A DNA stretch of 40,294 bases from positions 1-40,294 of the forward strand of contig JAQSWL010000014.1 of NCBI GenBank assembly GCA_029266655.1, given 5' to 3'. This document shows positions 25,992-34,279 of this stretch, piece by piece (the first letter of the stretch is position 1; each line of letters begins with the position of its first letter). The translations under genes were made by a program, and so were the position numbers. This DNA is from Candidatus Midichloriaceae bacterium (GTDB lineage: Bacteria; Pseudomonadota; Alphaproteobacteria; Rickettsiales; Midichloriaceae). The notes below the pieces were generated by a model. The model was not told where the DNA came from. It made no database searches and saw only the letters and a list, made by a program, of their open reading frames with translations.

Positions 25992-26032
25992 TAGGTGCGA
26001 CGCTCCAATTTTTCAAATTAACGGAAGTATAG
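25891..26032 (+). repeat. palindromic repeat R1, copy inside a reading frame
   Basis: Matches the copy at 37809-37968 over its whole length except for a gap of about 20 bases near the centre. Shared blocks are GTATAGACGACAG, AAATTTGAAAAA, GCAATGGAGAGC, and the closing CCAATTTTTCAAATTAACGG. It supplies the last 33 codons and stop of the preceding frame and ends 8 bases before the maeB stop. Confidence 0.8.
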
Positions 26033-26040
26033 CATTTCAA

Positions 26041-28320
26041 TCAAGCATCTCTGCGGTGCACACAAATAGCAGCTAAATTTAGTATATCTGACTCTCTAGA
26101 ATCTATATTCACTATTTGCACAGGGCGCTCTAAGCCACATAAAATAGGACCGATAAGCATCCCCCCGCTCAATTCCTTAAGAAGCTTAGAGGAAATATTA
26201 GCGCTATGCAGCCCTGGCATGATAAGCACATTTGCCGGTCCCGATAATCTAGAAAAAGGATATTTGCTAAGCAAAACTTCATTTAAAGCTACATCCGCTT
26301 GCATCTCTCCTTCATACTCAAAGTCTATGTCGCTTCGTGAGTTCATTATCTTCACGGCATCGCGCACAAAATCAGCTTTTTCTTTAAGAGGATTCCCAAA
26401 ATTAGAGAAAGATAAAAACGCCACTCTAGGAGTATGACCCATTTTTCTTGCTTCCGTGGCAGACTGAATTGCTATTTCCACCAATTCTTCCGCCGTAGGA
26501 GATTCATTTATTGTGGTATCGGCTATGAATATAGTGCGCTCTTTTATCACCAATACAGATATTCCAAAGATGCGTTTCTTGCCTTCCCGCTTTATAACCT
26601 TTCTAACATCATCTAGGACACTTAAATAATGTCTGGAAGAACCGGTTATCATGCCATCACCCTCACCTGCGTTAAGCATAAGCGACGCAAAAATATTACG
26701 GTCTCTTTTAACCATTCTTGCACAGTCCCTTTGTAGAAACCCTTTCCTCTGTAAAAGTTGATATAAATCATCAATATATTGCTTGGTATTAGGGTTAATC
26801 GCAGCATTATTTATCTCCAACCCTTCCTCACAAGTTCCTAGCAATTGCAGCTTCTTTTTAATAAAATCCACATGCCCAACCAAAATTGGCGTGCCATAAC
26901 CATTATTACGCCACTGAACTGCCGCTCTGATCATTTGCTCATCATCACCTTCAGCAAAAATCATTCTTTTCGGTTTATGCTTGAGCTCCTCCAAAAACAA
27001 ATTCATAAGATTATAAGTAGGATTCAATCTAGAAGCTAATTGCTTATGATATACGTCAAAATCAATAATTGGCTTACGTGCAACGCCAGAATCCATCGCA
27101 GCTTTCGCAACTGCCTTAGGTACCACATATATTAACCTAGGGTCAAATGGAGTTGGAATAATGTAATTTGCCCCAAACTTTAGTCTCCTTCCCGAATATG
27201 CTGCCGAAACCTCATATGGAACATCTTCCTTAGCAAGGCTAGCAATTGCACGAGTTGCAGCAATCTTCATTTTTTCATTAATGGTTTTCGCTTGAACATC
27301 AAGCGCTCCTCTAAATATATAAGGGAAACCCATAACATTATTTACTTGATTATCATAATCAGATCTTCCAGTTGCAATTATTGCATCGTCACGTACAGCT
27401 AATACCTCATCTGGAGTAATTTCCGGGTCAGGGTTAGCCATAGCAAAAATAATCGGCTTCTCAGCCATAGAGGCAACCATCTCTCCAGTAACCGTGCCTT
27501 TAACAGATACCCCTATAAAAACATCCGCCCCAACCATAGCTTCAGCTAAAGTTCTAGCATTGGTTTCTACCGCCTGTTCTTCCTTCCATTTATTCATACC
27601 TTCGGTACGCCCTTTATATATCGGGCCCTTGGTATCACACATAATAATGTTCTCTGGCTTAACACCTAGTCCTTTAATTAGGTTCATGCACGCTATGGAA
27701 GCAGCCCCTGCCCCACTTGCAACCACTTTTAAATCCTCAAGTTTTTTGCCCTGAATTTCTGCAGCATTGATTAGTGCAGCACCTGTTATAATAGCTGTAC
27801 CATGTTGATCATCATGAAACACAGGAACATCTAGCAACTTCTTTAATTTATCCTCAATAATAAAACACTCAGGCGCCTTTATATCTTCAAGGTTAATACC
27901 ACCCCACGTTCTACCTATAAGCTTAACTGCATTAATAAACTCTTCAGGATCTTCAGTAGAAACTTCAACATCAATTGCATCTATATCAGCAAACCTTTTG
28001 AACAAGGCAACTTTACCTTCCATAACAGGTTTACTAGCTGCAGCACCTAAATTACCCAATCCCAAAACCGCAGTACCATTGGAAATAACAGCAACAAAAT
28101 TACCTTTAGCGGTATATAAAAAATCCTTAGAAGGATCTTCGTGAATTTCTAAGCATGGGAATGACACCCCCGGTGAATATGCTAAAGATAAATCTAATTG
28201 ATTATTAAGAGGTTTAGTAAGATCTATGGCAATTTTCCCTGCTGGGTGCCTAGAATGAAAGTTTAAGCAGTCCTCACGAAAGGAGAAGTTGTTTAGTTTT
28301 TTATCTTTTTTCTGAGTCAT
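26041..28320 (-). CDS. maeB: NADP-dependent malic enzyme with phosphotransacetylase-like domain
   Basis: Oxidative decarboxylation of malate to pyruvate with NADPH formation, linking the TCA cycle to pyruvate dehydrogenase. The N-terminal malic domain shows LSLAYSPGVSFPCLEI, NGTAVLGLGNLGA and DDQHGTAIITGAALINA; the NAD(P)-binding domain has VVASGAGAASIACM. The C-terminal half (from about residue 430) is the phosphotransacetylase-like regulatory domain (RMIFAEGDDEQMIRAA to the GPILCGLERPVQI end). 759 residues from the ATG at 28320 is normal. In-frame starts at 28356 and 28359 add 12-13 residues (AGGA lies just upstream of them), but family alignment favours MTQKKDKK. The gene is convergent with the broken gene at 24513. 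Confidence 0.95.
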   Translation of the reverse strand: MTQKKDKKLNNFSFREDCLNFHSRHPAGKIAIDLTKPLNNQLDLSLAYSPGVSFPCLEIHEDPSKDFLYTAKGNFVAVISNGTAVLGLGNLGAAASKPVMEGKVALFKRFADIDAIDVEVSTEDPEEFINAVKLIGRTWGGINLEDIKAPECFIIEDKLKKLLDVPVFHDDQHGTAIITGAALINAAEIQGKKLEDLKVVASGAGAASIACMNLIKGLGVKPENIIMCDTKGPIYKGRTEGMNKWKEEQAVETNARTLAEAMVGADVFIGVSVKGTVTGEMVASMAEKPIIFAMANPDPEITPDEVLAVRDDAIIATGRSDYDNQVNNVMGFPYIFRGALDVQAKTINEKMKIAATRAIASLAKEDVPYEVSAAYSGRRLKFGANYIIPTPFDPRLIYVVPKAVAKAAMDSGVARKPIIDFDVYHKQLASRLNPTYNLMNLFLEELKHKPKRMIFAEGDDEQMIRAAVQWRNNGYGTPILVGHVDFIKKKLQLLGTCEEGLEINNAAINPNTKQYIDDLYQLLQRKGFLQRDCARMVKRDRNIFASLMLNAGEGDGMITGSSRHYLSVLDDVRKVIKREGKKRIFGISVLVIKERTIFIADTTINESPTAEELVEIAIQSATEARKMGHTPRVAFLSFSNFGNPLKEKADFVRDAVKIMNSRSDIDFEYEGEMQADVALNEVLLSKYPFSRLSGPANVLIMPGLHSANISSKLLKELSGGMLIGPILCGLERPVQIVNIDSRESDILNLAAICVHRRDA

Positions 28321-28403
28321 ATTAAGGTTATTGGTTATTTTCCAAGATACTACCATCACATCCTAAATAGAAAATGAAAATCTGCTTAAAGCTACCAAAA
28401 TTA

Positions 28404-28419
28404 TGTGCTGCACAGCACA
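28404..28419. promoter_or_regulatory. inverted repeat upstream of maeB
   Basis: TGTGCTG and CAGCACA flank two bases, about 85 bases before the chosen maeB start (45 before the longest frame). Size and spacing fit an operator half-site pair. There is no known regulator to assign. Confidence 0.3.
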
Positions 28420-28473
28420 AAAGGTTTATCATTACGCCATCAAAGTGCGGGATGATAGACATGTGGTTTTGCA

Positions 28474-28962
28474 TTACTCGCGTGTAGTATGCCATGAAGT
28501 GCAAACATAGTTTAATGCACGGTCATATTTGAATAGGTATTTATCACCATCTTCCATTTCGGCATTTAACAATTTTTCCATTCCTTTAAAAGCTGGAATC
28601 CATTCTTGCGCCCATTGACCTTTTGCATCCTCACAAATCCCACTATTAATTAGATGCATCATTACTGAAAATGGCGCATCTTTCTGTTGAAGACGGAATA
28701 CTAACTGATCAAATTCTCCATCAGGAAGTCCTTCTTCCTTGTCACCTTCAATAAAATCTGCAGAATAAGCCCGACCCTTTAAAAGAGAAATATGCTTAGC
28801 ATCTACCTTTATAACCTCAGCCCACTTCTTCGCTTTTTCTTCCCAATCAGCTTTTTTAAGCGCAGAGTTAACTAATTTCCTTAAATTCTCAATAATTGGG
28901 TCGCTTATGTTTACCAACAAACTCTTTATGTTCTCATCTTCACTTTGAGAAAAAGCCTTCAT
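28474..28962 (-). CDS. hypothetical cytosolic protein
   Basis: A 162-residue acidic protein beginning MKAFSQSEDENIKSLLVNIS. I do not recognise the family. It is probably soluble and largely helical, with tryptophan-rich segments (ADWEEKAKKWAEVIKV and KGQWAQEWIPAFKGMEKLL) and a C-terminus ending YVCTSWHTTRE. The ATG at 28962 is preferred to a TTG two codons upstream; neither has a clear Shine-Dalgarno site. It is upstream of maeB on the same strand, 111 bases away. A small frame (28995-29138) lies just upstream on the same strand and could be an eroded neighbour. Confidence 0.65.
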   Translation of the reverse strand: MKAFSQSEDENIKSLLVNISDPIIENLRKLVNSALKKADWEEKAKKWAEVIKVDAKHISLLKGRAYSADFIEGDKEEGLPDGEFDQLVFRLQQKDAPFSVMMHLINSGICEDAKGQWAQEWIPAFKGMEKLLNAEMEDGDKYLFKYDRALNYVCTSWHTTRE

Positions 28963-28994
28963 AAACAAATTTGGATATAATTGGTAGATTATCT

Positions 28995-29138
28995 TTAATC
29001 GCCCTTCGAGAGGATTTTCATATTTTGCTGGAGAAGATTACATCCAAGCTCTTGATCTATCAAATCACTATTTACTGCTTGCTGCAAACGATCGATAAAC
29101 CTTTCAAAAGTTTCTCCCTTTATCTCCCTCACTTTCAC
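28995..29138 (-). CDS. possible small ORF or gene remnant
   Basis: A 47-codon frame starting GTG, reading VKVREIKGETFERFIDRLQQ and ending QNMKILSKGD, in an otherwise empty 310-base gap between the gene at 28474-28962 and lolA. The composition is protein-like (amphipathic helix), and the frame stays open about 20 codons further upstream without a better start. No convincing Shine-Dalgarno sequence is present. It may be the tail of a lost gene. Confidence 0.25.
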   Translation of the reverse strand: MKVREIKGETFERFIDRLQQAVNSDLIDQELGCNLLQQNMKILSKGD

Positions 29139-29272
29139 AACATTATTCCACAATATATTTTGAGAAGTTATATAACAGAAGGTCAGAAAAAGCTATCCTT
29201 ATTACGAAAAACAAGCAATATCAACCAAAAAAGCTATTTTCTCACCCTTCCATGAAGAGGATCAGAAAAACA

Positions 29273-29869
29273 TTACTGATGGATCGACTTGTTCGAAAAT
29301 TCAAAAACCTTATTATCTATATTATCATTAACAATAGGTGCTATAAAGTTTACGGTAACCAAGTCATCGCCATTGTTAACAGCTATAGAAATAAGCTTCA
29401 TTGGGTTTTTCTGTATTCTTAAAGTTATATAGCGGTTTTGTCTGTCATCTCTTAAGAAAAAACCCAGCTCTATAAAGTTTGATACCAGTTCAAATTTGTT
29501 TATCTTTGCCTGCTTAGTAAGCTTAAAGTTTTTTTGCGCCAACAGGCTAATCGCTAACTCATCTTTAGGAAGATAATTAGCTTCATCCAAATCCTCAAGG
29601 TAATGCATGATTAAATCTGACTTAAGCAAAACCAATTCTCTATCTGGAGAGCTATATTCTATACGAATGCGGTTAGGCTTTTTTACATACATCATGCCGC
29701 CTCGTTTGCCTCCAGATGAATCTGTTTGTACAAACTCAGATTTAATTGTTTTAATAGAAGCTAAATAATCATCAACCAGTTTTATAACCTCTTTTGAAGA
29801 ATCAGCATGCGCAGGTGCAACGAAATAGATTGAGAAAAGTAACGCAATAATATAGAATTTAATATTCAT
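29273..29869 (-). CDS. lolA: outer membrane lipoprotein carrier protein LolA
   Basis: Periplasmic chaperone that carries lipoproteins from LolCDE to the outer membrane. A signal peptide with likely cleavage after residue 22 (VAPAHA) is followed by the LolA fold: VDDYLASIKTIKSEFVQTDS, GGMMYVKKPNRIRIEYSSPD and a C-terminal TVNFIAPIVND strand. 198 residues is normal. AAAGGG stands 8 bases before the ATG. It is divergent from the AsmA-like gene with only 40 bases between the two starts, so their promoters must overlap. The patatin lipoprotein at 11202 would be one cargo. Confidence 0.92.
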   Translation of the reverse strand: MNIKFYIIALLFSIYFVAPAHADSSKEVIKLVDDYLASIKTIKSEFVQTDSSGGKRGGMMYVKKPNRIRIEYSSPDRELVLLKSDLIMHYLEDLDEANYLPKDELAISLLAQKNFKLTKQAKINKFELVSNFIELGFFLRDDRQNRYITLRIQKNPMKLISIAVNNGDDLVTVNFIAPIVNDNIDNKVFEFSNKSIHQ

Positions 29870-29909
29870 GGGTATGCCCTTTAAAATGTGATTTAATTTT
29901 TATTATCAA

Positions 29910-32900
29910 GTGCTGAAAAAAACAATAAAAACCATAATTAAAATTTGTGCTGCTGTATCTGCATTTACACTAGTACTATTTTTGGGTTTGGCTATATGGA
30001 TATACACAGGCCCTCATTCTGTACCATTTTTAGCAAAATATATAGGCAACACTATATCAGATATACTGCCACAAAACATCAATGTTTCTATTAACGATGT
30101 TCTAATAAGCTCTAATAATGATTTAGCAATACGCTTAAAGTTGAAAGGCGTTAAAGTTTCGGATGAATCCAGAGGGGATTTTAATACCGACGTAAGCCTA
30201 ATACTTAACCCCGTAGCTTTATTTCCACAAACACATAGAAATTTACTAAATGTTGAAATTGATGACCCTTCCCTTGTATATAACAAATTTAAACAGGCAA
30301 CAGGTAATGAACCTATACCAGTTCAACAAATTAATGATTATCTAAATTTACACAAAGAAAAACTATTAAAATTTAGCCTTTCACTTACCAATACTAATTT
30401 TGAATTCAATATAAATGGACGCGGCGAAAATGACCGAGAAAAAGCAGCGATCTATATTAACGAAATGATATTAAAACCAACTTTAGTAAATAAAAAGCTG
30501 CTTTTCACTGTCTATGGAGATTTCAATATTGGTGGCAAAAACAACATTCTTAAAGCAACTTTGGACACTTCCTCCAACAAGCATTTAAGCTTAAAAGGCA
30601 CATTTGCCAATCTTTCTAATTTTACTTTAGAAGAACTTGGCATACACATCCCTGAACTTAAGAATGCCAATCTACAACTCGATTTAAATTTTATGGCATT
30701 ACTACGTGGAAGCCGCTCAGTTGAATATATAGAATTTGAATCGCGCAATTTTAATGGCTGGATTAGAGAAAACGCATTCTTTAATAAAAGCATTAAAATA
30801 ACAGATTTAAAATTAAAAGGGTATTGCAATGATAATTGCCAACTCATTAATATTGAAAAATTTAATATTGAAGCTGATAAACTAAACATCAAATCTAGCG
30901 CCGAATATAAACCAGTATTAGGAGACTCTACTTTAAGCGCAAACTTCCAAATCTCTCCTATAGCAATAGAAATGGTCGATTATTATTGGCCGAAATCTTT
31001 AGCTTCTAGAACTAGGGATTGGATATTTTCCCATATTAAAGGTGGCACATTAAAGAGTGCCAAAGGGAATTTAAATTTAAATTTCAAGGAATTATCAAAA
31101 AAGAAACTAACCCATAGCAAAATAGACGTAAATTTGGAAGTAGAGAATACCAGCGTTAAATATCTAGAAGATTTGGACCCAGTAACTAATGTTGATAGCA
31201 CTATACATATAGATTTAGACAACATTAAATTTTTTGTTAAAAAAGGTAATCTCTCAAATACCTTAATTCAAAGCGCGAATGGTTTAGTCCATAATTTGTC
31301 TTCAAGCAAAAGCTCTTTAACTGTTGACGCAAAAGTATCTGGTAGCATACAAGATTTAGTCAATCTTTCCTTCAAGCATGCAGAAATAAAAAACAATACA
31401 TTCAAAAATATAACCGGAACCGCTGTAGCAGATGTTAAAGTGTCTATGCCAATAACAGACGAAGATCTTGAACTTAAGGATATAAAAATCCATGCTAAAG
31501 CTCAGCTTTCTGATGCTGGAATTCAAAATGTTTATAAAAACATAGACTTAGATAAAGGTAAATTTAATGTATCATTCGATAATTTTACTGTAGGAATTCA
31601 GGGAAATGCTCTTTTAAACAATCGCTTTGATGCAAATATTTCTGGTGGGTATAATCTATTAAAAGATATCAAAGAACTGAAAGTGAAAAGCAGATTGAAT
31701 TGGGAAATGCTAACAGAATTTGATATAGAAAAGCCAAATTTTGCAAGCAACAACTTTGATCTAACCCTAAGTTACGTGGAAGACCACGGCGTGATTAAAT
31801 CATACTTAACTGCTGACCTTCGGGATTCCACAATAAACCATGCATTTACAGGCATAAAAAAGAAAATAGGGGAACCTGGATTCTTAAAAATATCTTTAGA
31901 TACCAAAGCACGTAATTCAGGTTATTATATATCGGATTATTACTTAAGCTTACCAGAGATAACTAGCAAAGGCAGCGGCAGGATTTCAAGCGATTTTTCT
32001 ATTGAGGAAATAAAATCTTCTCATACTAAATTTGGCCAAGGAGAATTTAAGTTTGATTTACTGAAGGATGCAAATACATATAGATTCTTCGCGACTGGCA
32101 GCAGCTTTGACATCAGCAAATTAAGCTTTAATTCTAATTCTGAATCAGGTTCTAGCACCGCTCTAACAAAGCCTGTAAATCTATTTAATTATGATGTGGA
32201 TATAAAAGTCAGCAAAATGTATATGAAGAAAGGTCAATATATAATAAATCCTATTGCAAAAGCCAAATTTGAAAACAGCACTATCAAAGAACTTAAGATA
32301 GCAGGTAATATGGGCGAGAGCGATGTTATGAACTTAAACATCAAATATCCTGTAGTGTCCTTGGTTTCCAACAATGCTGGGAAAGTTGCAAAGTCTTTGG
32401 GGGCAACAGGTAAAATTGAAGGTGGAAACTTAAATTTACATGGCAAATTATCAGGCAAAGATTTTGACGGCAAGCTGGAAATCAATGATTATAGAATGCT
32501 TAAGACACCATTTATGGCTAACATAATTTCCATCTTTTCTATCACTACAACTTCTTTAGAAGGATTCTCTAATATCTTTACTAACAGAGGAGTTAAGTTT
32601 GATAAGTTAAGATGCCCAATAACCTTAAAATCAGGTATAATGCAGACTAACAAATGCTATGCCAAAGGCCCATCACTTACTTTTACAGCAGATGGTTCTA
32701 TAGATTTTAATAAAGATCAAATCAATATTAAAGGCACAGTTGTTCCTGAAAACATATTAAATTCAGCCATAAGCAACATCCCTTTAATAGGAAACGCCTT
32801 TAGCAGCAAAAAAGGAAATTCTCTAATAGGCGCATCCTACACCATAACCGGTACTATTGAAGATCCAAAAACTAGCTCAAATCCTCTTTCTATTTTAGCT

Positions 32901-32927
32901 CCTGGTGTTTTGCGAGAAGCATTTTGA
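29910..32927 (+). CDS. AsmA/YhdP-like envelope protein (DUF3971)
   Basis: A 1005-residue protein with one N-terminal membrane helix (about 10-32) and a long periplasmic part of repeating beta-strand character. The region about 55-560 fits DUF3971 (YhdP-type), and the C-terminal 200 residues fit the AsmA_2 region (KLSGKDFDGKLEINDYRMLK to GTIEDPKTSSNPLSILAPGV). YhdP, TamB and AsmA proteins form bridge-like channels that carry phospholipid to the outer membrane. The start is GTG at 29910. It pairs divergently with lolA, and the next gene follows by 67 bases from its own promoter. YhdP-like is favoured over TamB because no DUF490 C-terminus is present. Confidence 0.88.
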   Translation: MLKKTIKTIIKICAAVSAFTLVLFLGLAIWIYTGPHSVPFLAKYIGNTISDILPQNINVSINDVLISSNNDLAIRLKLKGVKVSDESRGDFNTDVSLILNPVALFPQTHRNLLNVEIDDPSLVYNKFKQATGNEPIPVQQINDYLNLHKEKLLKFSLSLTNTNFEFNINGRGENDREKAAIYINEMILKPTLVNKKLLFTVYGDFNIGGKNNILKATLDTSSNKHLSLKGTFANLSNFTLEELGIHIPELKNANLQLDLNFMALLRGSRSVEYIEFESRNFNGWIRENAFFNKSIKITDLKLKGYCNDNCQLINIEKFNIEADKLNIKSSAEYKPVLGDSTLSANFQISPIAIEMVDYYWPKSLASRTRDWIFSHIKGGTLKSAKGNLNLNFKELSKKKLTHSKIDVNLEVENTSVKYLEDLDPVTNVDSTIHIDLDNIKFFVKKGNLSNTLIQSANGLVHNLSSSKSSLTVDAKVSGSIQDLVNLSFKHAEIKNNTFKNITGTAVADVKVSMPITDEDLELKDIKIHAKAQLSDAGIQNVYKNIDLDKGKFNVSFDNFTVGIQGNALLNNRFDANISGGYNLLKDIKELKVKSRLNWEMLTEFDIEKPNFASNNFDLTLSYVEDHGVIKSYLTADLRDSTINHAFTGIKKKIGEPGFLKISLDTKARNSGYYISDYYLSLPEITSKGSGRISSDFSIEEIKSSHTKFGQGEFKFDLLKDANTYRFFATGSSFDISKLSFNSNSESGSSTALTKPVNLFNYDVDIKVSKMYMKKGQYIINPIAKAKFENSTIKELKIAGNMGESDVMNLNIKYPVVSLVSNNAGKVAKSLGATGKIEGGNLNLHGKLSGKDFDGKLEINDYRMLKTPFMANIISIFSITTTSLEGFSNIFTNRGVKFDKLRCPITLKSGIMQTNKCYAKGPSLTFTADGSIDFNKDQINIKGTVVPENILNSAISNIPLIGNAFSSKKGNSLIGASYTITGTIEDPKTSSNPLSILAPGVLREAF

Positions 32928-32952
32928 CAATAGAAACCTTGTGATATATTGT
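32924..32952 (+). promoter_or_regulatory. promoter for the YfgM-like gene
   Basis: A perfect -35 box TTGACA (32924-32929) overlaps the stop of the AsmA-like gene; TATTGT follows after 17 bases (32947-32952). An alternative -10, TATATT, would have a 15-base spacer. Confidence 0.5.
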
Positions 32953-32994
32953 TACCGGTATTCAAAGTATTTCAACTAAGTTTAAGGGGTTTTA

Positions 32995-33648
32995 ATGTCT
33001 GATATTATTAACGAAATTAAAGAAGAAATTAACCAAGAAAGATTGGAAACCTTCTTTAAAAAATATTTACCATACTTAGTTGGAGCAGCTATAATATTTA
33101 TCTCAGCCTTTGGTGCTGGATTATGGTACAAACATTACAAAACTAATAAAATTTATCGCGATGGTGGAGAGTATATCTCTGCTATCAATAAAATACGTGC
33201 TCAAAATTTGGAAGATGGTATTAAAAAATTTGAAGAAATTAAAGAGCATGATTCAAACTATGCAGCACTTGCTAATTTCAATTTAGCTTCATATGCCATA
33301 TTTAGCAAAGACCCTGCTAAAGGCTCACAAATTTTATCTGAGATAGTTGCTAATTCATCTTATCATGCAACTTTACGCCACTTAGCAGAAATGCTTAAAA
33401 TTCAAACTGATCTGGAAGCTAAAATTATAAACAACAAAGAAGCTATAGATGCTTTGGAGTCATACATTAAGAAAAATACTGAATTTAAATTTAGTGCTCA
33501 AGAGACGCTTGCCGTGCTTTATCTAAACGAAAATCTTACAGAGAAAGCTTTGGTGCTACTTAATGAACTTACATCTGATCCTAAAGTACCTTCTGGGATT
33601 ATCGTGCGTTCTAATCATTATAAAGCCCTTATTGTTAACCGCCAGTAA
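32995..33648 (+). CDS. YfgM-like tetratricopeptide protein
   Basis: A 217-residue inner-membrane protein. A short charged cytosolic N-terminus (EIKEEINQERLETFFKKYLP) and one helix (about 26-45) precede a periplasmic helical domain of TPR type: KFEEIKEHDSNYAALANFNLAS, GSQILSEIVANSSYH and ETLAVLYLNENLTEKALVLL. This is the YfgM/TPR_21 layout, a partner of the Sec translocon or of BamB-linked chaperoning in other proteobacteria. AAGGGG stands 6 bases before the ATG. The bamB and der genes that often follow it are not here. Confidence 0.85.
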   Translation: MSDIINEIKEEINQERLETFFKKYLPYLVGAAIIFISAFGAGLWYKHYKTNKIYRDGGEYISAINKIRAQNLEDGIKKFEEIKEHDSNYAALANFNLASYAIFSKDPAKGSQILSEIVANSSYHATLRHLAEMLKIQTDLEAKIINNKEAIDALESYIKKNTEFKFSAQETLAVLYLNENLTEKALVLLNELTSDPKVPSGIIVRSNHYKALIVNRQ

Positions 33649-33854
33649 GGATTATATGGCTGAACTATTATAAAAAAGGCAATTTCCTCATGATTTAGTT
33701 TTTCTGTTAAAAGTGCCGAAAGATAGAAAACATAAGGGTTTGGGAGCAAAAAAGGTGATAAAACTCATAAGAAAAAGCTATTATTAGGGCATAAAGCTTA
33801 TGAATCTTTATATTTATAGTAAATTAGTTTGAAAAGTATGCACAGCAAATAGAT
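33649..33854. other. intergenic segment without a supported gene
   Basis: About 200 bases with no start-to-stop frame that I would call. One plus-strand stretch ending TAG near 33798 stays open for 36 codons (PHDLVFLLKVPKDRKHKGLG) but has no ATG, so at most it is a gene remnant. The first 22 bases loosely resemble the arm of the 141-bp element at 2739. Confidence 0.4.
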
Positions 33855-33991
33855 AAAAAGCAAAACATAAAGAAAGACCTGGTGCTACCGGGCGAGCGCA
33901 TAGCGCTGCACCAGGCCTGCAGAATCTCCTTTAAAGATTCTGCGAACATAAAACAAATAGTGGCAACCCACTATTTGAATTTTTGCTTTTT
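33855..33991. ncRNA. candidate structured RNA or element: closing stem with three hairpins
   Basis: An outer stem AAAAAGCAAAA (33855-33865) pairs perfectly with TTTTGCTTTTT (33981-33991). Inside are three separate stems: CCTGGTGC/GCACCAGG (33878-33885, 33908-33915) with a nested AGCGC/GCGCT around ATA; GCAGAATCT/AGATTCTGC (33919-33927, 33935-33943); and CAAATAGTGG/CCACTATTTG (33954-33963, 33968-33977) with loop CAAC. The first hairpin is strongly G+C-rich in an AT-rich gap. The multibranch layout suggests a non-coding RNA or the structured core of a mobile element. It does not match tRNA, SRP RNA, RNase P or tmRNA signatures that I know. The strand is undetermined. Confidence 0.45.
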
Positions 33992-34104
33992 AGTTTAATA
34001 TTCAAATTAAATTACTATAACCTTGTTCAAAAGCAATAAAGCTTCAAAGCAAATCGCATACCTCTCTAATTCATGGAGCAATCTATTGTTTTTTGAGCCA
34101 GCAC

Positions 34105-34133
34105 TTGACTGATTGCGTCAATGGTAGGATTAT
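34105..34133 (+). promoter_or_regulatory. promoter for the small ORF at 34160
   Basis: TTGACT (34105-34110) and GATTAT (34128-34133) with 17 bases between; the expected start is near 34140. AAAGGG at 34149-34154 then stands 5 bases before the ATG. Confidence 0.4.
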
Positions 34134-34159
34134 TATTGAAATTTATTCAAAGGGCATTT

Positions 34160-34267
34160 ATGCCAATGCTGTGTAATTACTTATGTGTAGCGTTAACATC
34201 TAGCTATGCCATGGCAGACCATTGCTCAAAAATCACCTCAACTCCAGGGAAATTTTCAGGCTTTTGA
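34160..34267 (+). CDS. tiny signal-peptide ORF
   Basis: A 35-codon frame beginning MPMLCNYLCVALTSSYAMA and ending TPGKFSGF. The first 19 residues look like a signal peptide with AMA before the cut site, leaving about 16 mature residues with one cysteine. Promoter and Shine-Dalgarno sequences are in the right places. The first 35 bases closely resemble 13262-13297, where MLGSCLCVALVSG is encoded, so the leader is duplicated. It may be a small secreted peptide or the surviving 5' end of a lost gene. The stop is 12 bases from the convergent stop at 34280. Confidence 0.35.
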   Translation: MPMLCNYLCVALTSSYAMADHCSKITSTPGKFSGF

Positions 34268-34279
34268 CGGAGAGACTAT

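Noticed and set aside
28971-29255. 94-codon plus-strand ORF starting TTG
   Set aside because: No ATG or Shine-Dalgarno site and an unnatural composition; the opposite strand has a more protein-like small frame.
33855-33991. tmRNA, RNase P RNA, SRP RNA or 6S RNA
   Set aside because: None of the conserved core motifs of these RNAs is visible, and the layout is a multibranch of three hairpins.
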